Made by a program: the position numbers and the translations under genes. A stretch of DNA of 64,000 nt from Pseudomonas sp. IB20 (lineage in GTDB: Bacteria; Pseudomonadota; Gammaproteobacteria; Pseudomonadales; Pseudomonadaceae): positions 3,395,610-3,459,609 of the forward strand of contig NZ_CP046103.1 of assembly GCF_009707325.1 (NCBI RefSeq), read 5' to 3'. The notes beneath the pieces were generated by a model. It did not search any database. It had not been told where the DNA came from and saw only the letters and a program-made list of their open reading frames with translations. Shown piece after piece: positions 7,717 to 16,798 of this stretch; position 1 is the stretch's first letter; each line of letters opens with the position of its first letter.

Positions 7717-9372
7717 ATGCCATCGCACACTCCCCGGCTCTCTACACGGACCACTCTCTATGCCGGCTATGCCAGCCTGCTCGCGTTTATGTTGCTGATC
7801 GCCGCTATCTCGCTGTACGCCCTGGCTAACAGCAATAAGGACTTTTCTCGCTACGTTAATGGCATTGATGCACGCACCCGCCTGGCCAACACACTAAACG
7901 ACGCCGCCGCCCAGCGCGCGATTGCCCTGCGTAACATCGCCTTGAACAGCAATGTCACCGCGAGAGGACAGCAGCGGGGTGCGATTGCCGTCAACGAACA
8001 AATGGTGGCCAGCAGCCTCGCCGCGCTACGCCAGGCAATTGATAGCCATGATGATTTGTCGCCCAAAGCACGTGAACTGTTCTCAACCATCGAGCAGGTC
8101 GAGAGCCGCTACGAACCAGTAGCGCACACCATTGCCGAACACCTGTTCAAGGGTGAAAACGACGAGGCCCTGCGCATGGTCAGCGAGCAGTGCACACCAT
8201 TACTGGCCGAGCTGACCCAGGCAATTGGCGAATACCTGCGCTACACCAACCAGAAGGCAGACCTGCAGGTCAGCGAAAATGACGCGCACTATCTATCACA
8301 ACGCAACCTGCTGCTCGCCATTACTGCGCTAGCCGTCTTACTAGCAGCGGTACTGGGCTACCTCATCAGCCGCAACCTGCTGCGCGCGCTGGGTGCCGAA
8401 CCGAGTGAGCTCAACCAGCTCGCCCAACGGGTTGCCCAGGGCGATCTGCGCGTTAGCGAGCGCACGATTGAGCCACCACAAGCCAGCATCATGGCCGCCC
8501 TGCTGAGCATGCAGGAGAACCTGCGGGACATGACCAAGGGCATAAACCTGTCCTCACAGACCGTGGCCGATTCCAGCCAGGAGCTTAGCCAATCGAGCCT
8601 GAGAAACGCCGAAAGCGTGGCCATGGCACAGTGCGAGGTCGAGCAGATCGTCACCGCCGTTCACCAAATGGCCGCCACCGTGCAGGATGTCGCGCGCAAT
8701 GCCGAATCCGCCGCCAGTGCCGCCAGCGAGGCCGATAGCGCGGCCCTGCACAGCCAGCAGAAGGCCAAAGATGCCGTCAACATGATCGGCGAGCTGGCCG
8801 AGACAATCGAACAGTCCAACATGGCCATGGTCCGGTTGAAGGATGAAACCGGCAATATCGGCGGCGTACTTGAAGTGATCAAGTCGGTGGCCGACCAGAC
8901 CAACCTGCTGGCCCTCAATGCAGCCATCGAAGCTGCCCGTGCTGGCGAGGCCGGACGCGGCTTCGCGGTGGTAGCCGACGAGGTGCGCAGCCTGGCAAAG
9001 CGTACCCAGAAGGCCACCTCAGAGATTGAGGGACTGATCGCCAGTCTGCAGAAAATTGCCGACGAGACCTCGCAGCATATGCAACGCTGCAAGCGCTCCA
9101 GTGCGCAGTCGGTGTCCGGCGTTTCCGAGGCCGGTGACGCGGTAAGCACGATCGTCACCATGATCGAGCGGATCAACGGCATGAACCACCAAATCGCCGC
9201 TGCCGCCGAGCAGCAGAGTACCGTTGCCGAGCAGATCAGCCGGGGCATCGTGACCGTCAGCGAAAGCGCCGAGCAATCCGCTGCAGCCTTCCGCAGCGCT
9301 CAGCAGGAAAGCGAAGGGCTGGCACGCACCAGCGTGACATTGCGAGAGAACATTTCGCGCTTTCAGCTCTAG
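7717..9372 (+). CDS. Methyl-accepting chemotaxis protein
   Basis: Transmembrane chemoreceptor, 551 aa. N-terminal membrane helix (about residues 15-38), periplasmic four-helix-type ligand domain to about residue 190, second helix [24 protein letters not shown], then a signalling domain with the conserved hairpin tip [20 protein letters not shown]...[21 protein letters not shown]. The ATG at 7717 was chosen because it precedes the basic N-terminus and first helix. The ligand is unknown. The gene sits between the two copies of a 59-bp inverted repeat, and its stop codon lies in the right copy, suggesting it was acquired or moved as a unit. Confidence 0.9.
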   Translation: MPSHTPRLSTRTTLYAGYASLLAFMLLIAAISLYALANSNKDFSRYVNGIDARTRLANTLNDAAAQRAIALRNIALNSNVTARGQQRGAIAVNEQMVASSLAALRQAIDSHDDLSPKARELFSTIEQVESRYEPVAHTIAEHLFKGENDEALRMVSEQCTPLLAELTQAIGEYLRYTNQKADLQVSENDAHYLSQRNLLLAITALAVLLAAVLGYLISRNLLRALGAEPSELNQLAQRVAQGDLRVSERTIEPPQASIMAALLSMQENLRDMTKGINLSSQTVADSSQELSQSSLRNAESVAMAQCEVEQIVTAVHQMAATVQDVARNAESAASAASEADSAALHSQQKAKDAVNMIGELAETIEQSNMAMVRLKDETGNIGGVLEVIKSVADQTNLLALNAAIEAARAGEAGRGFAVVADEVRSLAKRTQKATSEIEGLIASLQKIADETSQHMQRCKRSSAQSVSGVSEAGDAVSTIVTMIERINGMNHQIAAAAEQQSTVAEQISRGIVTVSESAEQSAAAFRSAQQESEGLARTSVTLRENISRFQL

Positions 9373-9427
9373 GGGCTGTTGCCGTTTCATCGCGAGCCGC
9401 GTTGCTGCGAGAAATGGCCCCCGGTTA
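9369..9427. repeat. 59-bp imperfect inverted repeat, right copy
   Basis: Reverse-complement partner of 7237-7295. It starts one base before the TAG stop of the chemoreceptor and ends ...cccggtta, followed by ggc (gttaggc resembles an attC core site, but a matching partner core was not found). Confidence 0.8.
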
Positions 9428-9540
9428 GGCGCAGGACGCAGGTAATGGTCCGAGTCCTGCAAAAAACATCAGGGGCTATTTCCTTCGCAACCCTATGGCC
9501 TGACCCCAATTTTGCAATACCTGCCATTTTTGAGTGTCTG

Positions 9541-9622
9541 CTTTTGGCCGAATGCTGCCCCTCATGACAGGCAGCAATCGACCCATTGCAGCCCTTCGCA
9601 TCCGGCAGAGGTCGGCCAAAAG
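9541..9622. repeat. Intergenic palindromic repeat element
   Basis: CTTTTGGCCGA at 9541-9551 and TCGGCCAAAAG at 9612-9622 are exact inverted arms of an 82-base element. Its centre, ggcagcaatcgacccattgc and following agccc (9570-9594), recurs with one change at 27718-27741. The rest of 9428-9627 shows no gene. Confidence 0.6.
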
Positions 9623-9627
9623 TAATG

Positions 9628-9858
9628 CTAGTCAGCATCAATGAAATAGAGTCTACCGTATGGCGAAAGTGTTGGAGACAAGCCTTCCACCCTCTCCCAT
9701 CGACACGTTTCAAACCACTCCTGCGCCACCACATCGCCGTTGCGATCCGTCGCAATGGTTGTATAAGGTGAAGCCGAGCCAGCTTCAGGGAAGTACGGCC
9801 CATCCTGATAAAACACGCTGTCAGGCTTGCCACACCCCCCGCACCGCCGCATCAGCAA
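9628..9858 (-). CDS. Possible small zinc-ribbon-like hypothetical protein
   Basis: A 76-aa frame starting MLMRRCGGCGKPDSVFYQDG and ending YGRLYFIDAD. CGGCG near the start suggests half of a metal site; the middle (TTIATDRNGDVVAQEWFETC) looks like natural protein. The frame continues a little upstream without an obvious start, so the 5' end is uncertain. No family recognised. Confidence 0.4.
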   Translation of the reverse strand: MLMRRCGGCGKPDSVFYQDGPYFPEAGSASPYTTIATDRNGDVVAQEWFETCRWERVEGLSPTLSPYGRLYFIDAD

Positions 9859-9885
9859 TACCCGCCACTCGCCAGGAGCCCTGCA

Positions 9886-10341
9886 ATGGATTTAAAGTTC
9901 AGCCACGTCGACGTCTTGGTCGAGAACCTCGAAGAGGTGTGCGCCTACTACGCAAAGATTCTCAACGCCAAAATTTCCAAAACCCAGGTCTGGGATCGCG
10001 GCGGCCTGCAGGTACGTTTTGCGATTGCACTGATGGGCCAGGAGCGTTTCATGCTGGTTCAGCCATTGACGGGCAACTTGCGCGAGCTGTTGGACGCACA
10101 CGGCGAAGGGATGATCTACCGGCATTGCTACACCACACCGGACATCGAAACAGCCTACGCCGAATTGATCGCCACCGGGGTGCAACCGGAGGATGAAAAC
10201 GGCAAGCCGTTGACCCTTGAGGACCTGCGGTCGCCGGATGGGAAACGCATCATCTGGTTGCCCAAGCGCTTCGGGTATTTCTCTATCGAGATTCTGGAGG
10301 AGAAGGCGTTGGAGGCGTTTATCGAAGACGCATTCGCCTGA
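9886..10341 (+). CDS. VOC (glyoxalase/bleomycin-resistance) superfamily protein
   Basis: A 151-aa cytoplasmic protein with paired beta-alpha-beta-beta-beta modules. It begins MDLKFSHVDVLVENLEEVCAYY, where His7 fits the first metal ligand; a second half contains GKRIIWLPKRFGYFSIEILEE, with Glu as a possible last ligand. The family covers isomerases, dioxygenases and resistance proteins, so the reaction cannot be named. It stands alone between an intergenic repeat and the broken LysE gene. Confidence 0.82.
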   Translation: MDLKFSHVDVLVENLEEVCAYYAKILNAKISKTQVWDRGGLQVRFAIALMGQERFMLVQPLTGNLRELLDAHGEGMIYRHCYTTPDIETAYAELIATGVQPEDENGKPLTLEDLRSPDGKRIIWLPKRFGYFSIEILEEKALEAFIEDAFA

Positions 10342-10409
10342 AACGGCGTTGCATTGAGCGCCGACATGGGGATTACTGTAAGCCGCGGCCTGTTCCGAGA
10401 TAGCCCGCC

Positions 10410-10833
10410 ATGTTTGAACTCGCCTCCCTCCTCACCTACCTCGCCGTGGTGATCGGTCTGTTCCTGATCCCCGGCCCTCGGTATTGCTGGTACTCACTCG
10501 CACGCTGCAAGGCGAGCGTAAGGTCGGCATCGCCACCGGGTTGGGGGGTGGCAACAGGCGACCTGATTCATACGCTGTGCGCGGCACTGGGTTTGTCGGC
10601 GATCTTGATGACCTCGGCGGCGGCGTTTAACGCAGTGAAGTGGGTGGGCGCGTCGTACCTGATTTATTTAGGCGTGCGGGCGTTTATGGCCAAAACCGGC
10701 ACACACGCGCGGCTTGAACTGCCTGCGGTCACGCCACGCCAGGCGTTCTTCCAGGCTGCGTCGCTGGGAAGGTAAAATCATCGGCACGCTGTTTATGGGG
10801 CTGGGGCTGAAAGTGGCGTTTCAACAGCGATAG
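10410..10833 (+). pseudogene. LysE-family amino-acid exporter, frameshifted and internally deleted
   Basis: Starts normally (MFELASLLTYLAVVIGLFLIPGP), shifts frame near 10476, where another frame gives SVLLVLTRTLQGERKVGIATGLG, and returns near 10547 (VATGDLIHTLCAALGLSAIL), as expected from one lost and one gained base in C- and G-runs. At about 10758 the text jumps from TPRQAFFQA to LRRWEGKIIGTLFMGLGLKV...QQR, the family C-terminus, so roughly 60-70 codons of the middle are missing and the frame changes. No functional exporter can result. Confidence 0.85.
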
Positions 10834-10842
10834 GACGGCACG

Positions 10843-11052
10843 ATGAAGTTTCATGGTTTCGCACTCGGGCATATAGAAGTTGAGGTCGAGGGTCGGGCAT
10901 GCGACCTGCACAATTTTTATGTTGCCCGCGCCATCCATTACGAGCTATCGTCTGACGCGAAAATAAACCTCAACGTCGTGGACAGCGGGAGCTTGATGTT
11001 CTGGAAGAACGTCGTCACTGGCGAATGGGCGCTTTACTATGACTTTTATTAA
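10843..11052 (+). CDS. Small hypothetical protein (69 aa)
   Basis: Starts MKFHGFALGHIEVEVEGR after an aggacggcacg leader and ends GEWALYYDFY. No signal, membrane segment or known motif. It follows the LysE remnant by nine bases. Composition is less GC-biased than neighbours at the 3' end. Function unknown. Confidence 0.5.
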   Translation: MKFHGFALGHIEVEVEGRACDLHNFYVARAIHYELSSDAKINLNVVDSGSLMFWKNVVTGEWALYYDFY

Positions 11053-11101
11053 AAACACCCAAGAAACAGATGATTAAGCGCTAACTTATTGGAACCCCTT
11101 A

Positions 11102-11452
11102 ATGCCTTCCCCAAAACGCGACATCGCCCGCCTCGAACGCCGCCTGGTCGCCACACTCACCGAAGCCTGTGAAACCGCCAAAGCCGAAATTCCAGGCTTC
11201 GACTGGCTGACCCACACCGTCGACTACGCCGCCTTCCCCCAAAGCCTGCGGGTGACCTGGGTGTTCGATACCCGCGCCAATCAGGACCACGCCCTGGCAA
11301 CTGGCGCCGACCAACGCATGCGTGAGCTGACTGCGGCGGCGCTGCACGAGGCCGAGGTGACGGCGGTGAACATTGATCGCTGCGTGCGCTTCGACTCCGA
11401 GCAAGCATGCAGCGCCCAGCATGGCGGCGATTGGCGCCGACGCCTCGGTTGA
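11102..11452 (+). CDS. Conserved hypothetical protein (116 aa)
   Basis: Soluble protein starting MPSPKRDIARLERRLVATLTEACETAKAEIPGFDWLTHTVDY. The repeated helix-strand pattern and the phrase SLRVTWVFDTRANQDHAL suggest a small alpha/beta protein found across Pseudomonas, sometimes loosely labelled a Fis-type regulator; no HTH is visible. Function unknown. Confidence 0.65.
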   Translation: MPSPKRDIARLERRLVATLTEACETAKAEIPGFDWLTHTVDYAAFPQSLRVTWVFDTRANQDHALATGADQRMRELTAAALHEAEVTAVNIDRCVRFDSEQACSAQHGGDWRRRLG

Positions 11453-11474
11453 GGGACGCGACGCTGTTCAACTG

Positions 11475-11510
11475 TGGGAGCTGGCTTGCTTTCGTGGCGA
11501 GCGGGCTTGC
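11475..11510. repeat. REP-like element
   Basis: ctgtgggagctggcttgctt followed by cgtggcgagcgggcttgcc carries the Pseudomonas REP head tgtgggagctggcttgc. A single degenerate copy between two small genes. Confidence 0.55.
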
Positions 11511-11586
11511 CGTGTTTTCCTAGAAGCCGCCCCCCATCTACTGGATAATGCCGCCTCGCCTTTCTCCGATAAGGACATCCCCCGTA

Positions 11587-11748
11587 ATGAAGTTGCCCGC
11601 CCTCCTCCTGGCTGCGGCGTGCGACCAGGGCGACTATAAGACCTCCCGCGTGTTTATCGAGGACCTGGGCGTGGCGCTGACGCTGGAGTTGACGTCGAGC
11701 GAATCGCATTATGTGAATGAGATAACGGCGTTAGAGGTGGTGCGCTAG
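11587..11748 (+). CDS. Possible truncated lipoprotein-like small ORF
   Basis: A 53-aa frame beginning MKLPALLLAAACDQGDYKTS, a short hydrophobic start with LAAAC resembling a lipobox, then IEDLGVALTLELTSSESHYV. The hydrophobic region is shorter than a normal signal peptide, so an internal deletion is possible. Low confidence as a working gene. Confidence 0.35.
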   Translation: MKLPALLLAAACDQGDYKTSRVFIEDLGVALTLELTSSESHYVNEITALEVVR

Positions 11749-11805
11749 TCGGTTAGTCAGCACTGGCGCCCCCCTTGTGGCGAGCAGGAGGGGACGCCTG
11801 CGCTT

Positions 11806-12432
11806 TTATTTGGCGAACGCGTACTCGCCGCCCTGCTCCACCGCCTTGCGATAAGCCGGCCGCGCCTGGAAGCGTTGCACCCATGCGGCAAGGTTCGGGT
11901 AGGCCTGCAACTTGCCTTGGGCCTTGGCGATTTCGCCGATGAAGCTCAGCTGGATATCCGCACCGCTGAGTTCGTCACCCATCAGGTACGGCGTATCCGC
12001 CAGCACATCGTTCAGGTAGCCCAGGTAGTTAGCCACTTCCGATTCGATACGCGGATGCAACGGCGCGCCCGCTTCACCGAGGCGCCCGACGTAGAGGTTG
12101 AGCATCAGCGGCAGCATGGCCGAGCCTTCGGCGAAGTGCAGCCATTGCACGTATTTGTCGTAGGTGGCCGTGGCCGGATCGGGTTGCAGGCGGCCTTGGC
12201 CGTGACGGCGGATCAGGTAGTCGATGATTGCGGCGGATTCGATCAGCACCAGCGCGCCGTCTTCGATCACCGGGGATTTGCCCAGTGGGTTGATGGCCTT
12301 GAGTTCAGGCGGAGCAAGGTTGGTTTTCGGGTCGCGCTGGTAGCGCTTGATCTCGTAAGGCAGGCCGAGTTCTTCGAGCAGCCATAGGATGCGTTGCGAA
12401 CGCGAGTTGTTGAGGTGGTGGACGGTGATCAT
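11806..12432 (-). CDS. Glutathione S-transferase family protein
   Basis: A 208-aa cytoplasmic GST. Thioredoxin-fold N-terminus with NNSRSQRILWLLEELGLPYE (catalytic Ser region) and the glutathione-binding KSPVIEDGALVLIESAAIIDYL (cis-Pro, Glu-Ser); all-helical C-terminal domain from about residue 85. The start at 12432 (MITVHHLNN) was preferred over an upstream ATG as it gives the usual N-terminus. Likely detoxification role; substrate unknown. Confidence 0.9.
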   Translation of the reverse strand: MITVHHLNNSRSQRILWLLEELGLPYEIKRYQRDPKTNLAPPELKAINPLGKSPVIEDGALVLIESAAIIDYLIRRHGQGRLQPDPATATYDKYVQWLHFAEGSAMLPLMLNLYVGRLGEAGAPLHPRIESEVANYLGYLNDVLADTPYLMGDELSGADIQLSFIGEIAKAQGKLQAYPNLAAWVQRFQARPAYRKAVEQGGEYAFAK

Positions 12433-12594
12433 AAGGGCTCCGCTGTACACGAGTGGGTATTAAGGTAAGAGACTACGCTGTCGCGCTGGAGTGCCATGGA
12501 TTAATTCGCAACCATCGCCCACAGCGACGCGCCAGCCGTCTTTGAATGCCCGCTCGCCCCAAGGAAGTATGAGCAGTTCAACTGAGAAAATGGA

Positions 12595-14652
12595 TCAGCC
12601 CAGCCGAAAACGCGCAGTGTTTTCGCTCAATGCCCGGCTGCCTTTGCTCAACGTATCCGCCGCCTGGTTCACCGCGCGCGCGCCGTCGAGCAAGCGCCCT
12701 GCGGCCTGATCGACCTGCTGGATATTGCCGCTGACCTCATCCGCCGTCGTCGCCTGTTCCTCCACCGCCGCCGCAATCTGCGCCAGGGTGTCGGTGACGT
12801 TTTGCACCGCGCCGGCAATCTCGCCCAGGCGTGTGCCCAGGCCGGTGACGGACTCGGCATCGGTCAGCGCCTGGTCACACGCGGCGCCCATCAGCGTGAC
12901 CGCCTGGCTGACCGTCGCACGCAGGCTGTCCACCGTGCTGGCGATTTGCGCCGTGGAGGCCTGGGTGCGTTGCGACAGGCTGCGCACTTCGTCCGCGACC
13001 ACAGCAAACCCACGGCCCTGCTCGCCTGCGCGGGCGGCTTCGATGGCGGCGTTGAGCGCCAGCAGGTTGGTCTGTTCGGCAATGCCGCGAATGGTGTCGA
13101 CCACCGACTGAATCTGCTGCCCTTGCTGGCTCACTTGCTCCAGGGCATTGGCGGTGTCGGTCAGGCGCTGGTTGAGTTGCTGAATACTCGCCGTGGTGCG
13201 CTGGCTGTCACGGCTGCTGTCTTCGGCGATGCGCCGGGTTTGCTGCGCACTGCCCGAGGCCTGCTCACAGCTTTTGGCGACGCCCATCGAAGTGGCGGCC
13301 AGTTGCGTGGCGGCGGCGGCAATCTGGCTGATTTGGTATTGCTGGTCTTCGACTTCGGTCAGGGTGCTGCCCGATTGCGCGTTGAGGGTGTGCACCGCCG
13401 AGCCGAGCTGCTGGGTCTCGTGGTTAACGCCCAACAAGCTGGTGCGCAACTGCACCACGGCGACGTTGAGTGCCGTGCTGATCGCCGCGAGCTCATCGCG
13501 GCCTTCCACCGCCACTTCGACGCACAGGTTGCCGTCGCGCAGGGACTCGGCAAGCGTGGTGATGCCACTGGCACTGCGGCGGATCGAGGCTTGCAGGCAG
13601 ATGAACAAGTACAGTGCAGCGAGCGCCAGCAGGCTGAACGTCGCCACCACCGGAATAAACTGTTTAAGTGAGCGGTCGCGGTAATAACTCAAGCGCTCGT
13701 CCAGCGAATGCAGCGACTGGCTGCGCAACGCGCCCAATGCACCGAGGATGCTGTCGACACTGCGATCAAACGCTGTGGTGTCGAGCTTGATGGTGCCGCC
13801 AAATACGCCGTCGTCCAGGGTTTTGAGTTCACTGTCGAGCAATTGCAGGCTGGTGTCGTATTGCGCCGCCCACGGTTCAATTCCGGGGTACTGCTTGGCT
13901 TTGAGCGAAGCGGCGGCCTTGACCAACTGCTCCCGCGCATCGCCGATACGGCCGCGCAGGTCGCGCATCTGCAAACGACTTTGCAAAGTGAACTGGCCCG
14001 ACGCAATCGACGACTGCCCAACGCTGGCCGTGCGGCCGATGCGCTCGATCAGGTCCGGCGTGTGCTGGGTGGAGATCTGCATCAACAAGTAGGTTTCCAG
14101 CCACGGGTCGAGGATCAGCCCAGCGTCCTGGGTGATCTGCTCGCGCAGGGTTTGCATGGCGGTCAAGGCGGCGGTGAAGCGGTCGTAACCGTCCGGCCAC
14201 CAACCCACCGTGCGCAGTGACTGGGTGTCCATGCCCTTGACCGTCGCCTGCAATGCTTCAAAACGCGCCAAGGTGTCGGCGCTGGCGTTCTGGGTCTTGA
14301 GCGCATCGCCCAGGGCTTGCAGGCTGTGCACGATGATTGGGCTGCCGGCATCGACCTTGTCCATCGCCGCTTGGGCCGCAGCGGTTGGGGTGTGCAGGAT
14401 ATCCAGCGCTTTCCAGCGCGCCGCCTGGTTGCGCTGCGCCGTCAATTGGCCATCCAGCGTGTCCAGGGCCAGCAGTTGGTGAACGCCGGACTGCTCGCTG
14501 GAAATCACCGCTAATTTGTCGCGATAGTCCTGGCCGATCAGCCATAGGCTCCCGGCCAGGGGCAGCATAAACAGGAAAAACAGGATCTGGAACTTGCGCG
14601 CAAAACCGAAACGGCCAAGCAGGCGGATACCCGGTGATAAAAGACTGTGCAT
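12595..14652 (-). CDS. Methyl-accepting chemotaxis protein
   Basis: Chemoreceptor of 685 aa. First membrane helix at about residues 20-38 ([20 protein letters not shown]), a long periplasmic domain to about residue 335, second helix [23 protein letters not shown], then the cytoplasmic signalling hairpin with [18 protein letters not shown] and [18 protein letters not shown]. The ATG at 14652 was chosen because upstream in-frame sequence is not protein-like. The ligand is unknown. No adhesion to the other receptor at 7.7 kb beyond the shared signalling domain. Confidence 0.92.
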   Translation of the reverse strand: MHSLLSPGIRLLGRFGFARKFQILFFLFMLPLAGSLWLIGQDYRDKLAVISSEQSGVHQLLALDTLDGQLTAQRNQAARWKALDILHTPTAAAQAAMDKVDAGSPIIVHSLQALGDALKTQNASADTLARFEALQATVKGMDTQSLRTVGWWPDGYDRFTAALTAMQTLREQITQDAGLILDPWLETYLLMQISTQHTPDLIERIGRTASVGQSSIASGQFTLQSRLQMRDLRGRIGDAREQLVKAAASLKAKQYPGIEPWAAQYDTSLQLLDSELKTLDDGVFGGTIKLDTTAFDRSVDSILGALGALRSQSLHSLDERLSYYRDRSLKQFIPVVATFSLLALAALYLFICLQASIRRSASGITTLAESLRDGNLCVEVAVEGRDELAAISTALNVAVVQLRTSLLGVNHETQQLGSAVHTLNAQSGSTLTEVEDQQYQISQIAAAATQLAATSMGVAKSCEQASGSAQQTRRIAEDSSRDSQRTTASIQQLNQRLTDTANALEQVSQQGQQIQSVVDTIRGIAEQTNLLALNAAIEAARAGEQGRGFAVVADEVRSLSQRTQASTAQIASTVDSLRATVSQAVTLMGAACDQALTDAESVTGLGTRLGEIAGAVQNVTDTLAQIAAAVEEQATTADEVSGNIQQVDQAAGRLLDGARAVNQAADTLSKGSRALSENTARFRLG

Positions 14653-14879
14653 GGCCGACCCACTCCCCCAAACAACCTGGATATGACTAGAAGCAAAATG
14701 CCATGTCATTGATTGGGAAGGCACTAGCAAGATACGGGCCGTTGGTACCGGGCCGCGAAATAGGCGGCTTGGCGACTTGAAAGCGCAGTGGCATGCGCGA
14801 AAATGGGGCAAAAGCACTCAGTGCGTAGAGTACTTCAAGCGGACAATGGGGTGTGGTTGGTGGCGTCGGTGCCGGCGAA

Positions 14880-15170
14880 CTATTTGACGAGCATGTACTG
14901 ACTGAAATTATTAATGTGATCATCCAGATTATCCTCAAGCATCATCCGGTACTGGTCACAGAAATACTTCAGCATCGCTTCCCGCGCATCGGCCATTTCG
15001 GCGCCGGACTTGAAGTTGCGCGCACTGGCCCAGGCGTTAAAGCGCGTGGTGCCGAACATCATCGAGGCGCTGACCTCGCCGAGGTTTTCACAGGTCTTGA
15101 GCTGCTCGTTCGACAGTTCGATGTGTGCATCCGCACGGTCGTAGAAGGCTTGGTCGGTGGCTTCGGCCAT
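14880..15170 (-). CDS. DUF3144 family protein
   Basis: A 96-aa soluble helical protein beginning MAEATDQAFYDRADAHIELS and containing SASMMFGTTRFNAWASA, the pattern of DUF3144. The start at 15170 was chosen because the upstream extension is low-complexity and lacks homology-like sequence. It lies 92 bp downstream of the HisRS-like gene on the same strand, so it may share its transcript. Function unknown. Confidence 0.85.
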   Translation of the reverse strand: MAEATDQAFYDRADAHIELSNEQLKTCENLGEVSASMMFGTTRFNAWASARNFKSGAEMADAREAMLKYFCDQYRMMLEDNLDDHINNFSQYMLVK

Positions 15171-15262
15171 GGTGGGGTTCCTGGGTGATCGAATAATGGC
15201 GGCTATTGGAGCATATCCGGCCGCCGTAGAGGAGACGCCCCCGGGTGGAGGCGCCTTGAACA

Positions 15263-15890
15263 TCAAGCCAGTGCGAGCACCACCCGCTCAAGCCCGATGC
15301 CGAACCCCGCGCCTTCTCGGTAAGCGCCGCCGCCAACCACTTGCTGCTGCGCACCTAACGCGGGGCAACGCACCTCGAAGCCATTGCCCTCCAGGTAGTA
15401 ACTCAGCCCGCGTTTCACCGCCAGGTTGAGCTCGTAATCGAGCCCCAGCGTGTCCAGAAAACCGCTGCACAGCGCCTGGCTGCGCTGCAACGCCGACACC
15501 GGGTCAGGGCTGAGAATCTCGACCCCCAACTGGGTGAATTCACGATAACGACCGGCTTGCGGCCGCTCATACCGGTAACACCGCGCCACGTAGAAAAACA
15601 TCGCCTCCTCTCGCCCGCCCAGTAACTGCGCGTTGCGCTCCTGGAACAGCGCAGTGGCTTCCGGGATCAGGCAGCAGGGTCGGCCCGCCTTGTCATCAAA
15701 GGCCCACATCTGCCCGATGATTTCACTGCCGCCGGCTTTTTCGATAAACGTATCCTGGCCCCACAGGGCCGGCACGATGGCTTCTTCAGCGCCCGCTTCG
15801 ATGAAGATAGCTCCGAAAACGGCCCTCTATCTCACGCATCGCTGCGGCTTCTTTACCCGTCACTATTTGGGTTCCACGTAGCATAGTCAT
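15263..15890 (-). pseudogene. Short HisRS-like class II synthetase core, frameshifted
   Basis: About 208 codons encode only a class II aminoacyl-tRNA synthetase core related to HisRS/HisZ. Motif 2 is visible as CYRYERPQAGRYREFTQLGVE, a HisRS-type substrate loop as KRGLSYYLEGNGFEV, and motif 3 as GIGLERVVLAL. There is no anticodon-binding domain. The first ~25 codons (MTMLRGTQIVTGKEAAAMREIEGRF) are in a different frame from GAIFIEAGAEEAIVPALW onward, with one extra base in the cgtttt run near 15817. The gene lies behind a histidine attenuator, indicating a role in histidine metabolism or histidine activation. The frameshift may be real or an error. Confidence 0.75.
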
Positions 15891-15923
15891 GTGTTGTATC
15901 TCCATTATTTACAGGCAATAAAA

Positions 15924-16032
15924 AAGGCGCCGTGGGCGCCTTAGGTGATGGTTCATTGAGTGATCAGAGGTTCTGGTCAATCAGTGAGCGCAAGCAACCG
16001 CGGCACCTTGGGCAAGGTCCGTGGTGGTGGTG
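15924..16032 (-). promoter_or_regulatory. Histidine transcription attenuator
   Basis: On the minus strand, four His codons (16021-16032) are followed by ACCTT (16014-16018), which can pair with AAGGT in AAGGTGCCG (16001-16009). AAGGTGCCG can instead pair with CGGCGCCTT, the 3' arm of the terminator AAGGCGCC-CAC-GGCGCCTT + T-run (15921-15942). A ribosome stalled on His codons would mask ACCTT, freeing the antiterminator; fast translation favours the terminator. This is the classical amino-acid attenuation layout and controls the HisRS-like gene starting at 15890. Confidence 0.8.
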
Positions 16033-16059
16033 GCGGTTGCTTTGCGAAAATTGAGTCAT
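15964..16059 (-). CDS. Histidine leader peptide (31 aa)
   Basis: Short reading frame MTQFSQSNRHHHHGPCPRC...SLIDQNL with four consecutive His codons at positions 10-13, all CAC. Layout matches enterobacterial hisL (a run of His early in a short peptide followed by competing hairpins). It lies wholly inside the 3' end of the trmK reading frame, in another frame, and ends 22 bases before the terminator stem. Confidence 0.8.
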   Translation of the reverse strand: MTQFSQSNRHHHHGPCPRCRGCLRSLIDQNL

Positions 16060-16774
16060 GGGCGATCCTTGCACAGTCAGACGAAGCATCAAGCCCAATC
16101 CACCGCGCCTGCTGTTCAATCTCTTGCACCTTCGCCTGCGGCACTGCCTGGCGCGCCTGCTCGAAGCTGGCCAGGGTCTTGTGCTTCTGACGCAGCATGC
16201 GTTGCCATTTGGCCAGGAACACCGGGCTGCGCGCCTGCATTTGCAGCGGGCCGAAGTACAGTTCCTCATCGGTGTAGGTCACAGGCGTAGCACGCTCGGC
16301 GACGATGATTTCGTAATAGAAGCGATTCTCCTGCAGCAGCTCTTCAAGCAGGATGCGGTAGCCGTTTTCCATTAACCATTGGCGCAGCGGTTGCTCGCCG
16401 CCGTTGGGTTGCAGGACCAGGCGTTCCTGGCCGCTCAGGTGCGCTTTGCCGCTGTCGAGGATGTCGCGGATGGTCTCGCCGCCCATACCGCAGAGGCTGA
16501 TCGCGGTGATCCCATCACAAGGCTTGATCGCCGCCAGCCCATCCGCCAGGCGCACGCTGATGTGCTGCTCCAGGCCGTTGTCACGCACGGTGCGTTCGGC
16601 CGCGTGAAAGGGCGTGGTCGCCACCTCCCCCGCCACCGCCGCAGCGATCACGCCACGGCGCATCAATGCCACGGGTAGGTAGCCGTGGTCCGAGCCGATA
16701 TCGGCCAGGCGCGCATCGGCCGGCACATGCGCCGCCACACGCTCCAGGCGCATGGACAATGTGTGTTCGTTCAC
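15977..16774 (-). CDS. trmK: tRNA (adenine(22)-N(1))-methyltransferase
   Basis: TrmK/YqfN-family SAM-dependent enzyme methylating N1 of A22 in tRNA. N-terminal Rossmann fold: ADIGSDHGYLPVALMRRG (SAM motif I, about residues 23-41), ITAISLCGMGGETIRDIL (motif with CGMGG) and LVLQPNGGEQPLRQWLMENGY. A coiled-coil-like C-terminus (LAKWQRMLRQKHKTL...KVQEIEQQARWIGL) follows. The last ~35 residues, containing FAKQPPPPP, are unusual and encoded by the DNA that also encodes the His leader peptide, so the natural stop may have been lost or the tail is a by-product of the overlap. Confidence 0.88.
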   Translation of the reverse strand: MNEHTLSMRLERVAAHVPADARLADIGSDHGYLPVALMRRGVIAAAVAGEVATTPFHAAERTVRDNGLEQHISVRLADGLAAIKPCDGITAISLCGMGGETIRDILDSGKAHLSGQERLVLQPNGGEQPLRQWLMENGYRILLEELLQENRFYYEIIVAERATPVTYTDEELYFGPLQMQARSPVFLAKWQRMLRQKHKTLASFEQARQAVPQAKVQEIEQQARWIGLDASSDCARIAHDSIFAKQPPPPPRTLPKVPRLLALTD

Positions 16775-16798
16775 CGTTTGTTCCTTATCAGCACAACA

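Noticed and set aside
9369-9430. Integron attC site at gttaggc
   Set aside because: A 7-base core resembling attC is present, but no matching partner core at the right distance and no integrase in the window; kept only as a possibility.
12802-13671. Long plus-strand frame opposite the chemoreceptor
   Set aside because: Alternating Gln/His/Arg-rich text typical of the antisense of a GC-rich coding gene; no motif and no ribosome site.
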